The notes under the pieces were generated by a model, which was given only the letters and a program-made list of their open reading frames with translations, ran no database searches and was not told the origin of the DNA. Below, in pieces: positions 7,546 to 16,024 of a DNA stretch of 64,000 nt. The DNA comes from JAGOEY01 sp017997515 (GTDB taxonomy: Bacteria; Pseudomonadota; Gammaproteobacteria; Burkholderiales; Burkholderiaceae_C): the NCBI GenBank assembly GCA_026314275.1, contig CP111109.1:3286001-3350000 (forward strand). Reading direction: 5' to 3'. The stretch's first letter is position 1, and the number at the start of each line of letters is the position of its first letter. The position numbers were made by a program, and so were the translations under genes.

Positions 7546-9440
7546 GCGCGCCCCGTACATCTTCGTCCGGCGCTGCGGTTCCGGTGGCTGCCGCAACGGG
7601 GCGCACTGGCTTCATCACGCGACGCCAGCTGACCATCGTGGCGGTGCTGTTACTTGCATTCGCGTGGCCCTTCCTGCCCGAATTCACTGTGGTGGTCATG
7701 AGCTACATCGGTCTGTATGCGCTGGTCGCTGCAGGTCTGGTGATGTTGACCGGCGTGGGCGGCATGACCTCGTTTGGCCAGGCTGCCTTTGTGGGGCTGG
7801 GCGCGTACGCAACAGCCTGGGTCTGCACCTCGCCGGTGGCTGCCGAGGCACTCACCGGTTTGGTGGGGGCGGCAGGCCTGCCTTGGGTTGGGTTGCTGCT
7901 CGGTCTGGTGGTGACTTTTTCGGTGGCCTGGGCTTTGGGCGCAATGACGGTCAAACTCTCGGGCCACTATTTGCCGCTGTGCACGATTGCCTGGGGCCTG
8001 AGCCTGTATTTTCTGTTCGGCAACATGCAGTTCCTGGGCGGGCAAACGGGTATCAGCGGTATTCCGGCCCTGGTGGTGTTTGGTTATTCACTCGCGTCGC
8101 CGCGTGACCTGGGTGTATTGATCTGGGCTGTGTTGCTGGTGGCTCTGTGGTTGCTGCACAACCTGCTTGATTCCCGTGAAGGCCGCGCGATCCGTTCGCT
8201 CAAAGGTGGGCGTGTGATGGCCGAGTCGATGGGCATCAACACGGCGCAGTACCGGCTCAAACTGTTTGTATTGGGCGCGCTCATGGCTGCCATGTCGGGC
8301 TGGCTGTACGCCCACATGCAGCGCTTCGTGAACCCCACACCGTTCAACCTGAACATCGGTATCGAATACCTGTTCATGGCGGTGGTGGGGGGCTCGGGTC
8401 ATCTGTGGGGCGCGGTGCTGGGTGCGGCTGTCATCACTTTGCTGAAGGAAAAGCTGCAGGACATCCTGCCCAGCCTGCTGGGCACTACGGGCAATTTCGA
8501 GGTGATCGTGTTTGGCCTGTTAATGCTGGTGGTGCTGCAGCATTTCGCAGGTGGCTTGTGGCCCGCGCTGGCAAAGCTGAGCGCGCGGTTTCTGCGGCCC
8601 CAGGCGCCGCGTGCCAGCGGCAAAACTGCCAACCTGGCGACACGTGCTTTGCCCGCACGGGGTGAGGTGCTGCTGCAGGCCAACGCGGTGACCAAACGGT
8701 TTGGCGGGTTGGTGGCCAACAACGCAGTCAGCATGAACCTGAAGGCGGGTGAAGTGCACGCGCTGATTGGCCCCAACGGCGCGGGCAAAAGCACGTTCTT
8801 CAACATGGTGTCCGGTGTGGATGACCCCACCGAAGGTGCGGTCCAGTTCATGGGGCGCACGGTGACTGGCCAGCCTTCACGCGGGTTTGCTGCGCTGGGC
8901 CTGGGGCGGACCTTCCAACACGTTCGCCTGTTGGGCCAGCGCAGTGTGGTCGAGAACGTGGCGCTCGGTGCCCACCGCCGGGCACACAGCGGCTGGGTGG
9001 CGTCGATGCTGGGCCTGGACCGTGCCGAAGAAGCGGCTCTGCTGGCGGAGGCACGCAAGCAGATCGAGCGTTGTGGCCTGGGTGCCTATGCGGACTTGCC
9101 CGCAGGCTCACTTGCGCTGGGCCAGCAGCGGGTTGTGGAAATTGCCCGTGCCCTGGCGGGGCAGCCCGCAGCGCTGCTGCTCGATGAACCGGCAGCAGGT
9201 TTGCGCCACCTTGAAAAACGTGCGCTGGCCGCATTGCTGTCGCAGCTGCGCGCCGAAGGTTTGGGCATTCTGGTGGTGGAACACGACATGGAATTTGTGA
9301 TGAACCTGGCGGACCGTATCACCGTGTTCGAGTTCGGCTCCGTAATCGCCGAAGGCTCACCCGCCGAAGTGCAGGCCAATCCGCGTGTGCTGGACGCCTA
9401 CCTCGGTGGCGCCGACGACACTGAAACTTCTACTTCTTGA
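7542..9440 (+). CDS. LivM permease-LivG ATPase fusion of branched-chain-type ABC importer
   Basis: A single 632-residue protein. Residues ~25-350 form a LivM permease (signature LVMLTGVGGMTSFGQAAFVG, and an EAA-like ESMGINTAQYRLKLFVLGA). A short linker follows, and from about residue 375 there is a LivG ATP-binding domain with Walker A GPNGAGKST (~410), a family-typical signature LALGQQR, Walker B LLLDEPAAG and the switch His in VVEHDME. Usually these are two genes; here no stop or frame change separates them. The ATG at 7542 overlaps the livH stop. Fusion fixes a 1:1 ratio of this permease and ATPase. Confidence 0.9.
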   Translation: MSAPRTSSSGAAVPVAAATGRTGFITRRQLTIVAVLLLAFAWPFLPEFTVVVMSYIGLYALVAAGLVMLTGVGGMTSFGQAAFVGLGAYATAWVCTSPVAAEALTGLVGAAGLPWVGLLLGLVVTFSVAWALGAMTVKLSGHYLPLCTIAWGLSLYFLFGNMQFLGGQTGISGIPALVVFGYSLASPRDLGVLIWAVLLVALWLLHNLLDSREGRAIRSLKGGRVMAESMGINTAQYRLKLFVLGALMAAMSGWLYAHMQRFVNPTPFNLNIGIEYLFMAVVGGSGHLWGAVLGAAVITLLKEKLQDILPSLLGTTGNFEVIVFGLLMLVVLQHFAGGLWPALAKLSARFLRPQAPRASGKTANLATRALPARGEVLLQANAVTKRFGGLVANNAVSMNLKAGEVHALIGPNGAGKSTFFNMVSGVDDPTEGAVQFMGRTVTGQPSRGFAALGLGRTFQHVRLLGQRSVVENVALGAHRRAHSGWVASMLGLDRAEEAALLAEARKQIERCGLGAYADLPAGSLALGQQRVVEIARALAGQPAALLLDEPAAGLRHLEKRALAALLSQLRAEGLGILVVEHDMEFVMNLADRITVFEFGSVIAEGSPAEVQANPRVLDAYLGGADDTETSTS

Positions 9441-9449
9441 GGGCGCAGC

Positions 9450-10196
9450 ATGACGCAATTGATGGGTCTTGAAAAACTGCGCGTGTCCTATGGCCAGGTG
9501 CCCGCGCTGCATGACGTAACGCTGCACCTGGACGAGGGCGAAATCGTCACCGTCATTGGCCCCAATGGCGCGGGCAAAACCACGCTGCTGTGCGCCGCCA
9601 TGGGTTTGTTGCCTGCGACCGGTGTGATCTCCATTGCCGGTGAAACCATCACGAGGCCCAGTGTGGAGGCGATGGTGGCACGCGGTGTGGCCCTGGTGCC
9701 CGAGCGCCGCGAGTTGTTTGGTGAAATGTCTGTGGGTGACAACCTGCTGCTCGGCGGCTTCTACCGCTGGCGCAAGGGCCAGCGCGACCAGAAGGCGCGC
9801 ATGGAAGAGGTTTTTGCGATCTTTCCGCGCCTGCGTGAACGCGAGGCGCAGATGGCGTCCACCCTGTCAGGGGGCGAGCGGCAGATGCTGGCCATTGGCC
9901 GCGCACTGATGGCCCGGCCCAAGCTGCTGATGCTGGACGAACCCTCTCTCGGCCTGGCGCCACTGATCGTGCGGGAGGTGCTGAAGGTCGTTTCATCACT
10001 GCGCAGCCACGGTATTTCGGTGTTGCTGGTGGAGCAGAACGCACGTGCTGCCTTGCAGGTGGCCGACCGGGCCTATGTGCTGGAGATGGGTGCTGTGGCA
10101 CTCACCGGCGTCGCCCGCGATCTGTTGCATGACCGCCGCATCATCGACACCTACCTGGGCATTGGCAACACCCATGCCGACCCCGTGGCGGCGTGA
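9450..10196 (+). CDS. LivF-type ATP-binding protein of branched-chain-type ABC importer
   Basis: A 248-residue ABC ATPase of the LivF group. It has intact Walker A (GPNGAGKTTL, residues ~37-46), signature LSGGERQML, Walker B LLMLDEPSLGLAPLI and the H-loop-position VEQNARAAL, with Gln in place of His as is common in LivF. It starts 9 bp after the LivM-LivG gene and completes the importer: binding protein, two permease modules and two ATPase modules. Confidence 0.9.
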   Translation: MTQLMGLEKLRVSYGQVPALHDVTLHLDEGEIVTVIGPNGAGKTTLLCAAMGLLPATGVISIAGETITRPSVEAMVARGVALVPERRELFGEMSVGDNLLLGGFYRWRKGQRDQKARMEEVFAIFPRLREREAQMASTLSGGERQMLAIGRALMARPKLLMLDEPSLGLAPLIVREVLKVVSSLRSHGISVLLVEQNARAALQVADRAYVLEMGAVALTGVARDLLHDRRIIDTYLGIGNTHADPVAA

Positions 10197-10224
10197 CGCT
10201 GTTCACTCATCAAGGAATTTTTTC

Positions 10225-12279
10225 GTGACAAACACGCTTCAAAGTTATATCGGTGGCCGCTGGGTGGGCCAACAAGCTGGCCAGGCGCTGCGCAGCGCTG
10301 TGAATGGGCAGGTCGTTTCACACACCCATGCCGAGGCACTGGATTTCGCCGAGGCCTTGCACCACGCACGCAACGTGGGGCTTCCAGGTTTGATGGCGCT
10401 GGACTTCCAGCAGCGCGCCGAGCGCCTGAAGGCGCTGGCCAAATACCTGAACGAACACAAGGAGCAGCTCTACGCCATCTCGGCCCATACCGGTGCCACA
10501 CGCGCTGACGGGTGGATCGACATTGAAGGAGGTGCGGGCACGCTGTTCGCGTACGCGTCGATGGGCAGCAACGAGCTGCCGTCGGGTAACCTGGTGCATG
10601 AAGGCCCCGCTATGGCCTTGGGCAAAAAAGGCAACTTTGCGGGCACCCACATCCTGGTGCCGCGTGCGGGTGTTGCGGTGCATATCAACGCCTTCAACTT
10701 CCCGGTGTGGGGGCTGCTGGAGAAATTTGCGCCGAGCTTTTTGGCGGGGATGCCGTGTATTGGCAAACCGGCATCGGCCACCAGCTACCTGACGGAAGCA
10801 GCAGTGCGGCTGGTGATGGCGTCCGGCATCCTGCCAGAGGGCAGCCTGCAGTTGGTCATTGGCGGCACGGGCGACTTGCTCGACCGGTTGCAGGGGCCTG
10901 ACGTGGTCACGTTCACCGGCTCGGCGGATACGGCGGCAAAACTGCGTGTACACCCTAACCTGGTGCGCCAGTCCATCCCGTTCAACGCCGAAGCCGACTC
11001 GTTGAACTGCGCCATCCTCGCACCCGACGTGTCGCCTGACGATGAGGAGTTCGAACTGTTCGTCAAGGAGGTTGCACGCGAGATGACGACCAAGGCGGGC
11101 CAGAAATGCACCGCCATCCGCCGTGCCATTGTTCCGCGCCAGCACATCGATGCGGTGGCGACCAGGCTGCGTGCACGGTTGGCCAAAATTGTGGCCGGCG
11201 ACCCCGCGCGCGAAGACGTGCGTATGGGCGCGCTGGCGTCCCATGCGCAGCGCGAGGATGTGGCCGAACGTGTGGCGCAGTTGCTACAGGGGTCCGAGCA
11301 GGTGTTTGGTGCGAGTGACGGGTTTTCGCCCGTGGGGGAGGGCGTCGATGGTGGCGCATTCTTCGCGCCCACTTTGCTGCTGAGCCGCCAGCCGCTGCAG
11401 CACGACGCAGCCCACGACGTGGAAGCGTTTGGCCCGGTCAGCACACTCATGGCGTACGACGGCCTGGACGAAGCGATGGCGCTGGCCGCGCGGGGCAAGG
11501 GCAGTTTGGTCGGCACCCTGGTCACACGCGACCCGAAAATTGCCGCCAGGGTGGTGCCCACGGTTGCTGCACTCCACGGGCGTATTCTGGTGCTGGACCG
11601 TGATGCTGCCGTCGAGTCCACGGGCCATGGCTCGCCACTGCCGCAGCTCAAACATGGCGGCCCCGGCCGCGCGGGTGGTGGTGAAGAGTTGGGTGGTATC
11701 CGCGCCGTCAAACACTACCTGCAACGCACGGCATTACAAGGCTCACCCGCGATGATTGCGGCGATTACCGGGGAGTACATGCGGGGCGCGCCGCTGCACG
11801 AGAGTCCGCTGCACCCATTTCGTAAACATTTTGAAGAGCTGGAAATTGGTGACTCTTTGCTGACCCACCGCCGCACGGTGGGGGAGGCGGACATCGTGGC
11901 TTTTGGGGGTATCTCGGGCGACTATTTCTATATGCACTTCGACGAAGTCGCTGCCAAAGAGTCACCTTTTGGCAAACGAATTGCGCACGGGTACTTTGTG
12001 CTGTCGGCCGCCGCCGGGCTGTTTGTCTCGCCAGCGCCAGGGCCGGTGCTGGCCAACTACGGACTGGACACCTTGCGGTTCATCAAACCTGTGGGCATTG
12101 GCGATACCATCCGCGCCCGCCTTACCTGCAAACGCAAAATTGACCGCAACAAAGTCGACGCCAACGGCCAGGGGCAGGGTGTGGTGGCCTGGGATGTTGC
12201 CGTCACCAACCAGCACGACGAACTGGTTGCCAGCTACGACATCCTGACACTGGTCTCGAAAAAGGGAGAAAACAAATGA
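10225..12279 (+). CDS. paaZ: Bifunctional oxepin-CoA hydrolase / 3-oxo-5,6-dehydrosuberyl-CoA semialdehyde dehydrogenase PaaZ
   Basis: A 684-residue protein, close to the 681 of E. coli PaaZ. The aldehyde dehydrogenase domain (residues ~1-525) has its catalytic Cys at 295 in AGQKCTAIRR, the same number as in E. coli. The C-terminal MaoC-type hydratase domain (~535-680) keeps the Asp-His pair at 566 and 571 (SGDYFYMH) and the segment HGYFVLSAAAGLF. It opens the oxepin ring and oxidises the resulting aldehyde in phenylacetate breakdown. Translation starts at GTG 10225, with AAGGA 9 bp upstream. It sits after the importer genes, not within paaABCDE. Confidence 0.93.
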   Translation: MTNTLQSYIGGRWVGQQAGQALRSAVNGQVVSHTHAEALDFAEALHHARNVGLPGLMALDFQQRAERLKALAKYLNEHKEQLYAISAHTGATRADGWIDIEGGAGTLFAYASMGSNELPSGNLVHEGPAMALGKKGNFAGTHILVPRAGVAVHINAFNFPVWGLLEKFAPSFLAGMPCIGKPASATSYLTEAAVRLVMASGILPEGSLQLVIGGTGDLLDRLQGPDVVTFTGSADTAAKLRVHPNLVRQSIPFNAEADSLNCAILAPDVSPDDEEFELFVKEVAREMTTKAGQKCTAIRRAIVPRQHIDAVATRLRARLAKIVAGDPAREDVRMGALASHAQREDVAERVAQLLQGSEQVFGASDGFSPVGEGVDGGAFFAPTLLLSRQPLQHDAAHDVEAFGPVSTLMAYDGLDEAMALAARGKGSLVGTLVTRDPKIAARVVPTVAALHGRILVLDRDAAVESTGHGSPLPQLKHGGPGRAGGGEELGGIRAVKHYLQRTALQGSPAMIAAITGEYMRGAPLHESPLHPFRKHFEELEIGDSLLTHRRTVGEADIVAFGGISGDYFYMHFDEVAAKESPFGKRIAHGYFVLSAAAGLFVSPAPGPVLANYGLDTLRFIKPVGIGDTIRARLTCKRKIDRNKVDANGQGQGVVAWDVAVTNQHDELVASYDILTLVSKKGENK

Positions 12280-12593
12280 TCAAGGTAAGTGTTCTCTACC
12301 CGCAGACAGAAGGCATGCGTTTTGACATGGCCTACTACGTGGACAAACACATGGGTCTGGTCAAGCGCGTGCTGGGTGATGCATTGCACCACTTCGAGAT
12401 CGACGAAGGCTTGTCGGGCGCCGCGCCGGGCAGCCAACCCACCTACCGTGCTGCGGTGCACATGTACTTTGCGTCTACCGCCGCGTTTTATGCGGCATTT
12501 GGGCCCCACGCCAAAGACATCATGAACGACGTGCCGAACTACACGGACGCCCGCCCGATCACCCAGATTTCAACCGTTCACGGCAGTGCATGA
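12276..12593 (+). CDS. EthD family protein
   Basis: A 105-residue dimeric alpha/beta-barrel-type protein. It has the EthD-family features YP near the N-terminus, MRFDMAYYVDKHMGLVK (Y..KH motif) and the end segment MNDVPNYTDARPITQIS. The family is named for a protein required with the cytochrome P450 system for ether breakdown, and relatives act in polyketide and aromatic metabolism; most have no known reaction. Its ATG overlaps the paaZ stop (ATGA), so it belongs to the catabolic operon and is the last gene in it. Confidence 0.85.
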   Translation: MIKVSVLYPQTEGMRFDMAYYVDKHMGLVKRVLGDALHHFEIDEGLSGAAPGSQPTYRAAVHMYFASTAAFYAAFGPHAKDIMNDVPNYTDARPITQISTVHGSA

Positions 12594-12617
12594 ACCGTCG
12601 TGTGTGGCGACGGCGCG

Positions 12618-12640
12618 GGTGATGGCAGAGCTCCATCGCC
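12618..12640 (+). terminator. Possible weak terminator after the aromatic cluster
   Basis: GGTGATGG and CCATCGCC pair as an 8-bp stem with one G-T pair and a 7-base loop, 25 bp after the EthD gene. The run that follows (GTTAAATTGTTG) is only moderately T-rich, so intrinsic termination is uncertain. Confidence 0.4.
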
Positions 12641-12747
12641 GTTAAATTGTTGCGGTGCACCATTTGCGCTCTGGTAACGCGCTGGGGCATCGGGTGGCTG
12701 GACTGTGCTCCTGGGGAAATGCGGGTACAAGGGAGCATTCACACAAC

Positions 12748-13113
12748 ATGAACAGGTCGCATCCCATGAACCCTTGGCACAACGCATGGAACTGCTCGAT
12801 GGAAATTGCCACGGGCGCGCCGCAGGTCATTTCACACCGGGTTGGCATGATGCACCCCGCCGCATGGTCGGCCACTGCTGCAGCGGAGTTTCAGCAGATG
12901 GTGGTCGAGAAGATGGAGGCTGCCGCTGAGTCCTGGTCAGTGCTGGTGCAGGCGGCTTTGTCCCCGGTGCCCATGGCTGACCACCCGCTGGCCTGGTGGG
13001 GCGCGGGCTACACCGAAAACATGGCGGACCATACCGCTGCCGTGGTGGGCAAGGCGCTGCTGCCGGTGAGCCGGTGTGTCACGGCCAATGTGGACCGGCT
13101 GAACAAGGCATAA
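12748..13113 (+). CDS. Small uncharacterised protein, weakly phasin-like
   Basis: A 121-residue protein if read from ATG 12748 (GGGAG 12 bp upstream); ATG 12766 (MNPWHNAW) is an equally possible start. It has no signal peptide. The middle (FQQMVVEKMEAAAESWSVLV, about 59-78) is an amphipathic helix like those of small phasins, proteins that coat polyhydroxyalkanoate granules, but the similarity is loose and the rest (His- and Trp-rich) is unfamiliar. It is flanked by a possible terminator upstream and a dispersed repeat downstream, so it is probably monocistronic. Confidence 0.5.
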   Translation: MNRSHPMNPWHNAWNCSMEIATGAPQVISHRVGMMHPAAWSATAAAEFQQMVVEKMEAAAESWSVLVQAALSPVPMADHPLAWWGAGYTENMADHTAAVVGKALLPVSRCVTANVDRLNKA

Positions 13114-13127
13114 GAGCGTGTTTGCTT

Positions 13128-13178
13128 GCTATTGAATACATAGCTTCTTGCGCTTATGGGGCGTGCGCTGGAGGCCTT
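13128..13178 (+). repeat. Dispersed repeat R1, copy 1
   Basis: Contains TTGCTATTGAATACATAGCT, then TCTTGCGC and a GCGCTGGAGGCC end, separated by a short variable part. It shares the order GCTAT / ATAGCtgCTTGCGC / GCGCnnGAGGCC with sequence near 18190 and 50810. I recall this as a common intergenic element of Comamonadaceae genomes. The short inverted TTGCTAT/ATAGC arms suggest an RNA or DNA hairpin. Confidence 0.6.
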
Positions 13179-13300
13179 TTTTCTCTAAATAACCTTTTGT
13201 GCATCCTGTGCCACACGAGGGGAGCCCGGTGGCAAGGCGGGTTTGCGGCGACAATCCCTGTCCCTCAAATTTGCGCCGCATACCGCGGCATCCGTGCTCC

Positions 13301-13819
13301 ATGTCCAGTTTCCAGGTCCGCCCCGCCACCTTCAACGACGTCCAGGCCATTGCCGACATACATGCCATTGCGTCCCGCGCGGCCTACGAGGATCTGGCGC
13401 CTGAAGAGGCCTTCCAGGCCACCCCGATGGAAAAGCGGCTGGCATTCTGGCGGGATGCCATCGAATACGCCGAACCCCAGGTGCATGTGGCGGTGGATGG
13501 CGCGCAGGTCATCGGTTTTGTCGGTTTTGACCGCTCACGCGACCCCAAGTCCAAATCCACGGTTGGTGAAATCTGGGTTATCTCCGTTGATCCGGGCTAC
13601 TGGTCGCAGGGTGTGGGCGTCGATTTGTGGGACGCCGCCCGCGAAGGCCTGCTGGAAGAAGAGTGCACCCAGGTGACCGTGTGGGTGCCCATGCTCAACG
13701 ACCGGGCTGTGCGCTTCTTCGAGCTGGCAGGCTTCAAACGCGAGATGAACACGGCCAAGACGTCCATCATCGGCGGCGTCAAGCTGGAAGAGGTGCGCCT
13801 CAAACGCGCCCTGAACTGA
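13301..13819 (+). CDS. GNAT-family N-acetyltransferase
   Basis: A 172-residue GNAT protein: VRPATFNDVQAIADIH at the start, the motif A strand and acetyl-CoA loop GEIWVISVDPGYWSQGVGVD (about 88-107), and late motif B NDRAVRFFELAGF. The loop is QGVGVD rather than the usual Q/RxxGxG/A, a mild variation. The start MSSFQVRP at 13301 is preferred because the frame upstream (to 13199) is not protein-like. The substrate is unknown; relatives include phosphinothricin/small-molecule and ribosomal-protein acetyltransferases. Confidence 0.8.
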   Translation: MSSFQVRPATFNDVQAIADIHAIASRAAYEDLAPEEAFQATPMEKRLAFWRDAIEYAEPQVHVAVDGAQVIGFVGFDRSRDPKSKSTVGEIWVISVDPGYWSQGVGVDLWDAAREGLLEEECTQVTVWVPMLNDRAVRFFELAGFKREMNTAKTSIIGGVKLEEVRLKRALN

Positions 13820-13846
13820 GCGCCGCCGCAGTAGCAGCGGGGTGGA

Positions 13847-14110
13847 CTAACCGGTATACCCTGCACACGCCCCGGCATTCACCCGGCCCTTGCATTCGCG
13901 CAACAGCCGGCGGTCGCGGTCATGGCGGCTCTCGGCGGAGCCGCTGTCCATCGCCTGGGGCGACTTCACCACCTTGTGGGTTTTGGTCTTGTGTTTGGGG
14001 GGCGTCTTCTCTTTGGCCCCTGCAAGTGGTGCCATACAAAGCGCGGCAATGGCCAGCAACAGGGCCGGGGCACACGCCAACGGCCTGTGGTGGAGTGATG
14101 GTGTTGGCAT
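13847..14110 (-). CDS. Small secreted basic protein, unknown function
   Basis: An 87-residue protein. A signal peptide of about 33 residues (hydrophobic core PALLLAIAALCMAPLAGA, AGA cleavage site) precedes a very basic Lys/His/Thr stretch (KEKTPPKHKTKTHKVV) and two Cys near the C-terminus (LRECKGRVNAGACAG) that could form a disulfide. The ATG at 14110 is chosen because GAGGGAG lies 5 bases before it. It is convergent with the GNAT gene and divergent from the aminotransferase. I do not recognise the family. Confidence 0.6.
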   Translation of the reverse strand: MPTPSLHHRPLACAPALLLAIAALCMAPLAGAKEKTPPKHKTKTHKVVKSPQAMDSGSAESRHDRDRRLLRECKGRVNAGACAGYTG

Positions 14111-14212
14111 GGTGGCTCCCTCTGTGGTGGTGTGCTGCATGGTAGCGGGGAGCGCGTCCGCTACGATGCAGAACCAACCCTAAGTACCAGTCCATTTTTT
14201 GCCCTTTAAGCC

Positions 14213-15370
14213 ATGCGCCAAGCCCTCCACAACCTAGAAGCCTCCAAAATCCGTGAAGTCGCCAACGCAGGTCTCGGCCGGGACGACGTGCTGGCCTTCT
14301 GGTTTGGCGAGAGCGACGAAGTCACGCCCGACTTCATTCGCCAGGCCGCCATCGACTCCCTGCAGCGCGGTGAAACCTTTTATGCGCACAACCTCGGGCT
14401 GCCGGAGCTGCGCGAAGCGGTGGCCAGCTACACCAGCCGGCTGCACCCTACAGTGGATGTCGGCCGTATCGCCATCACTTCGGGCGGTGTCAGCGCCCTG
14501 ATGCTGGCCGTACAGGCGGTGGTGAATGCGGGTGACGAGGTGGTGGCCATCACCCCGGTGTGGCCCAACCTCACGGCGCAGCCCGCCATCATGGGTGCGC
14601 AGGTGTGTTGTGTGCCGTTGGTGCCCGTCAACGGTGAATGGACGCTGGATCTGGCCGCTGTGCGTGCGGCGGTCACCCCCGCCACCAAGCTGCTGATCGT
14701 CAACGCCCCCAACAACCCCACCGGCTGGACCATGTCTTCCGCCGAGCAGCAGGCCCTGCTGGACCATTGCCGCAGCACGGGCACCTGGATTCTGGCGGAC
14801 GAGGTGTACGAGCGGCTTTACTACGAGCCAACGCCCAATGGGTGCGCGCCGAGTTTTCTGGACATTGCCGCGCCGGACGACCACCTGATCGTCGCCCACA
14901 GTTTTTCCAAGAGTTTTCTGATGACCGGCTGGCGCCTGGGCTGGCTGGTGCTGCCGCCTGCGCTGGTGGATGGCATGGGCAAATTGATCGAGTTCAACAC
15001 CTCGTGTACAAGTGTGTTCACGCAGCGCGCGGGTATTGCTGCGCTGACCCGCACCGACGAGGTCACGCCGCGTGTGGTGGCCCACCTGAAGCACTGCCGT
15101 GACACCCTGGTGCCGCTGCTGGCCACCGTGCCCGGTGTGCGGGTGGCCTCGGCCAAGGGCGGCATGTACGCCTTTTTCCAGCTCGATGGGGCCAGCGACT
15201 CGCTGGACACGGCCAAACGCCTGGTCACCGAAGCCGGTCTGGGCTTGGCCCCAGGCAACGCCTTTGCCCCGGAGGCCCAGGGCTGGCTGCGCTGGTGTTT
15301 TGCCTCCAAAGACCCGCAGCGTCTGGTGCAGGGCGTGGACCGCCTGAAAAGCTGGCTTGCCCGGCAGTAA
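14213..15370 (+). CDS. PLP-dependent aminotransferase (class I/II)
   Basis: A 385-residue fold-type I aminotransferase. NAPNNPTGW is the Asn loop near 164, ADEVYERLYY binds the PLP ring, and the PLP lysine is K233 in SFSKSFLMTGWRLGW. The late Arg (LRWCFAS) is at the expected place for substrate carboxylate binding. It resembles aspartate/aromatic aminotransferases of the pyridoxal phosphate-dependent AAT_I group; the amino acid used cannot be fixed from sequence. It stands alone, about 100 bp after the divergent small secreted gene. Confidence 0.85.
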   Translation: MRQALHNLEASKIREVANAGLGRDDVLAFWFGESDEVTPDFIRQAAIDSLQRGETFYAHNLGLPELREAVASYTSRLHPTVDVGRIAITSGGVSALMLAVQAVVNAGDEVVAITPVWPNLTAQPAIMGAQVCCVPLVPVNGEWTLDLAAVRAAVTPATKLLIVNAPNNPTGWTMSSAEQQALLDHCRSTGTWILADEVYERLYYEPTPNGCAPSFLDIAAPDDHLIVAHSFSKSFLMTGWRLGWLVLPPALVDGMGKLIEFNTSCTSVFTQRAGIAALTRTDEVTPRVVAHLKHCRDTLVPLLATVPGVRVASAKGGMYAFFQLDGASDSLDTAKRLVTEAGLGLAPGNAFAPEAQGWLRWCFASKDPQRLVQGVDRLKSWLARQ

Positions 15371-15458
15371 AAGGGAGTAAAAGGCCGCGAAACCAGCTGC
15401 CAGCGTCACCACGCCACGGCCCGAGGTGTGCCTTGGGTGGCGAAGAGGCTCTGTGGTG

Positions 15459-15467
15459 TGCGATAAT
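15459..15467 (+). promoter_or_regulatory. Candidate extended -10 promoter of rpsO
   Basis: TGCGATAAT, an extended -10 (TGn plus GATAAT), lies about 85 bp before the rpsO start. No good -35 is seen at 17 bp spacing, as expected for extended -10 promoters. The aminotransferase stop is 88 bp upstream, so rpsO needs its own promoter or readthrough. Confidence 0.35.
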
Positions 15468-15550
15468 CCGCCTTGCTGCGCATTTTGCACAGCGCACGCC
15501 TGAGGCAGTTCCAGCTTCTGGCGCAAGTCCCATACTCACAGGAAATCAAC

Positions 15551-15817
15551 ATGATCGCATCCAGCATCAAAGCTGCAGTTGTCCAGGACAACGCCCGTAA
15601 ACCCGGTGACACCGGTAGCCCAGAAGTGCAAGTCGCCATTCTGACCGCCCGTATCAACGAGTTGACCCCCCATTTCAAGACCCACGCCAAGGACCACCAC
15701 GGTCGCCGTGGTCTGCTGCGTATGGTGAGCCGCCGCCGCAAGCTGCTGGACTACCTGAACGGTAAAGACCACGACCGTTACGTCGCACTGATCGCCAAGC
15801 TTGGCCTGCGCAAGTAA
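15551..15817 (+). CDS. rpsO: 30S ribosomal protein S15
   Basis: An 88-residue protein with the full S15 pattern: GDTGSPEVQVAILTARI, LTPHFKTHAKDHHGRRGLL, VSRRRKLLDYL and the end ALIAKLGLRK. It binds 16S rRNA helices 20-22 early in 30S assembly and bridges to the 50S subunit. An AGGAAAT site precedes the ATG. pnp follows in the same direction, the rpsO-pnp pair found in most proteobacteria. Confidence 0.97.
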   Translation: MIASSIKAAVVQDNARKPGDTGSPEVQVAILTARINELTPHFKTHAKDHHGRRGLLRMVSRRRKLLDYLNGKDHDRYVALIAKLGLRK

Positions 15818-15836
15818 TCGGTAAAACAACGCAAAG

Positions 15837-15874
15837 CGCCTGAGTTAGTTCACTAGCTCAGGCGTTTGTTTTTT
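15837..15874 (+). terminator. Intrinsic terminator after rpsO
   Basis: CGCCTGAG and CTCAGGCG form a perfect 8-bp stem around a 12-base loop, followed directly by TTTGTTTTTT. It lies 20 bp after the rpsO stop and should end most rpsO transcripts before pnp. Confidence 0.85.
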
Positions 15875-15910
15875 GTAAATCTGGGATGCACGCGGGAATA
15901 CGCGCTGTGT

Positions 15911-15952
15911 CATTCCACAAAAAGCTGCGGCGGGTCGGCTTCTTGTGGAATG
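15911..15952 (+). promoter_or_regulatory. Long hairpin in the pnp leader (possible RNase III/PNPase autoregulation site)
   Basis: CATTCCACAA (15911-15920) pairs perfectly with TTGTGGAATG (15943-15952). After one mismatch the stem continues through AAGC/GCTT, giving roughly 15 pairs and an 8-base loop. It lies about 70 bp before the pnp ATG and has no T-run, so it is not a terminator. In E. coli a leader stem-loop of pnp is cut by RNase III and then used by PNPase to repress itself; this hairpin is in the right place for a similar role, which is inference. Confidence 0.55.
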
Positions 15953-16024
15953 GCATCGTGTTCAAGCGCAGCTCCAGCCCTTGCAGATTGGGCCTAATCT
16001 GCTATGAAAACAGGAGCTAAACAC

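Noticed and set aside
13847..14183. Plus-strand frames over the small secreted protein gene
   Set aside because: The minus frame has a proper signal peptide and a strong ribosome site; the plus frames have neither.
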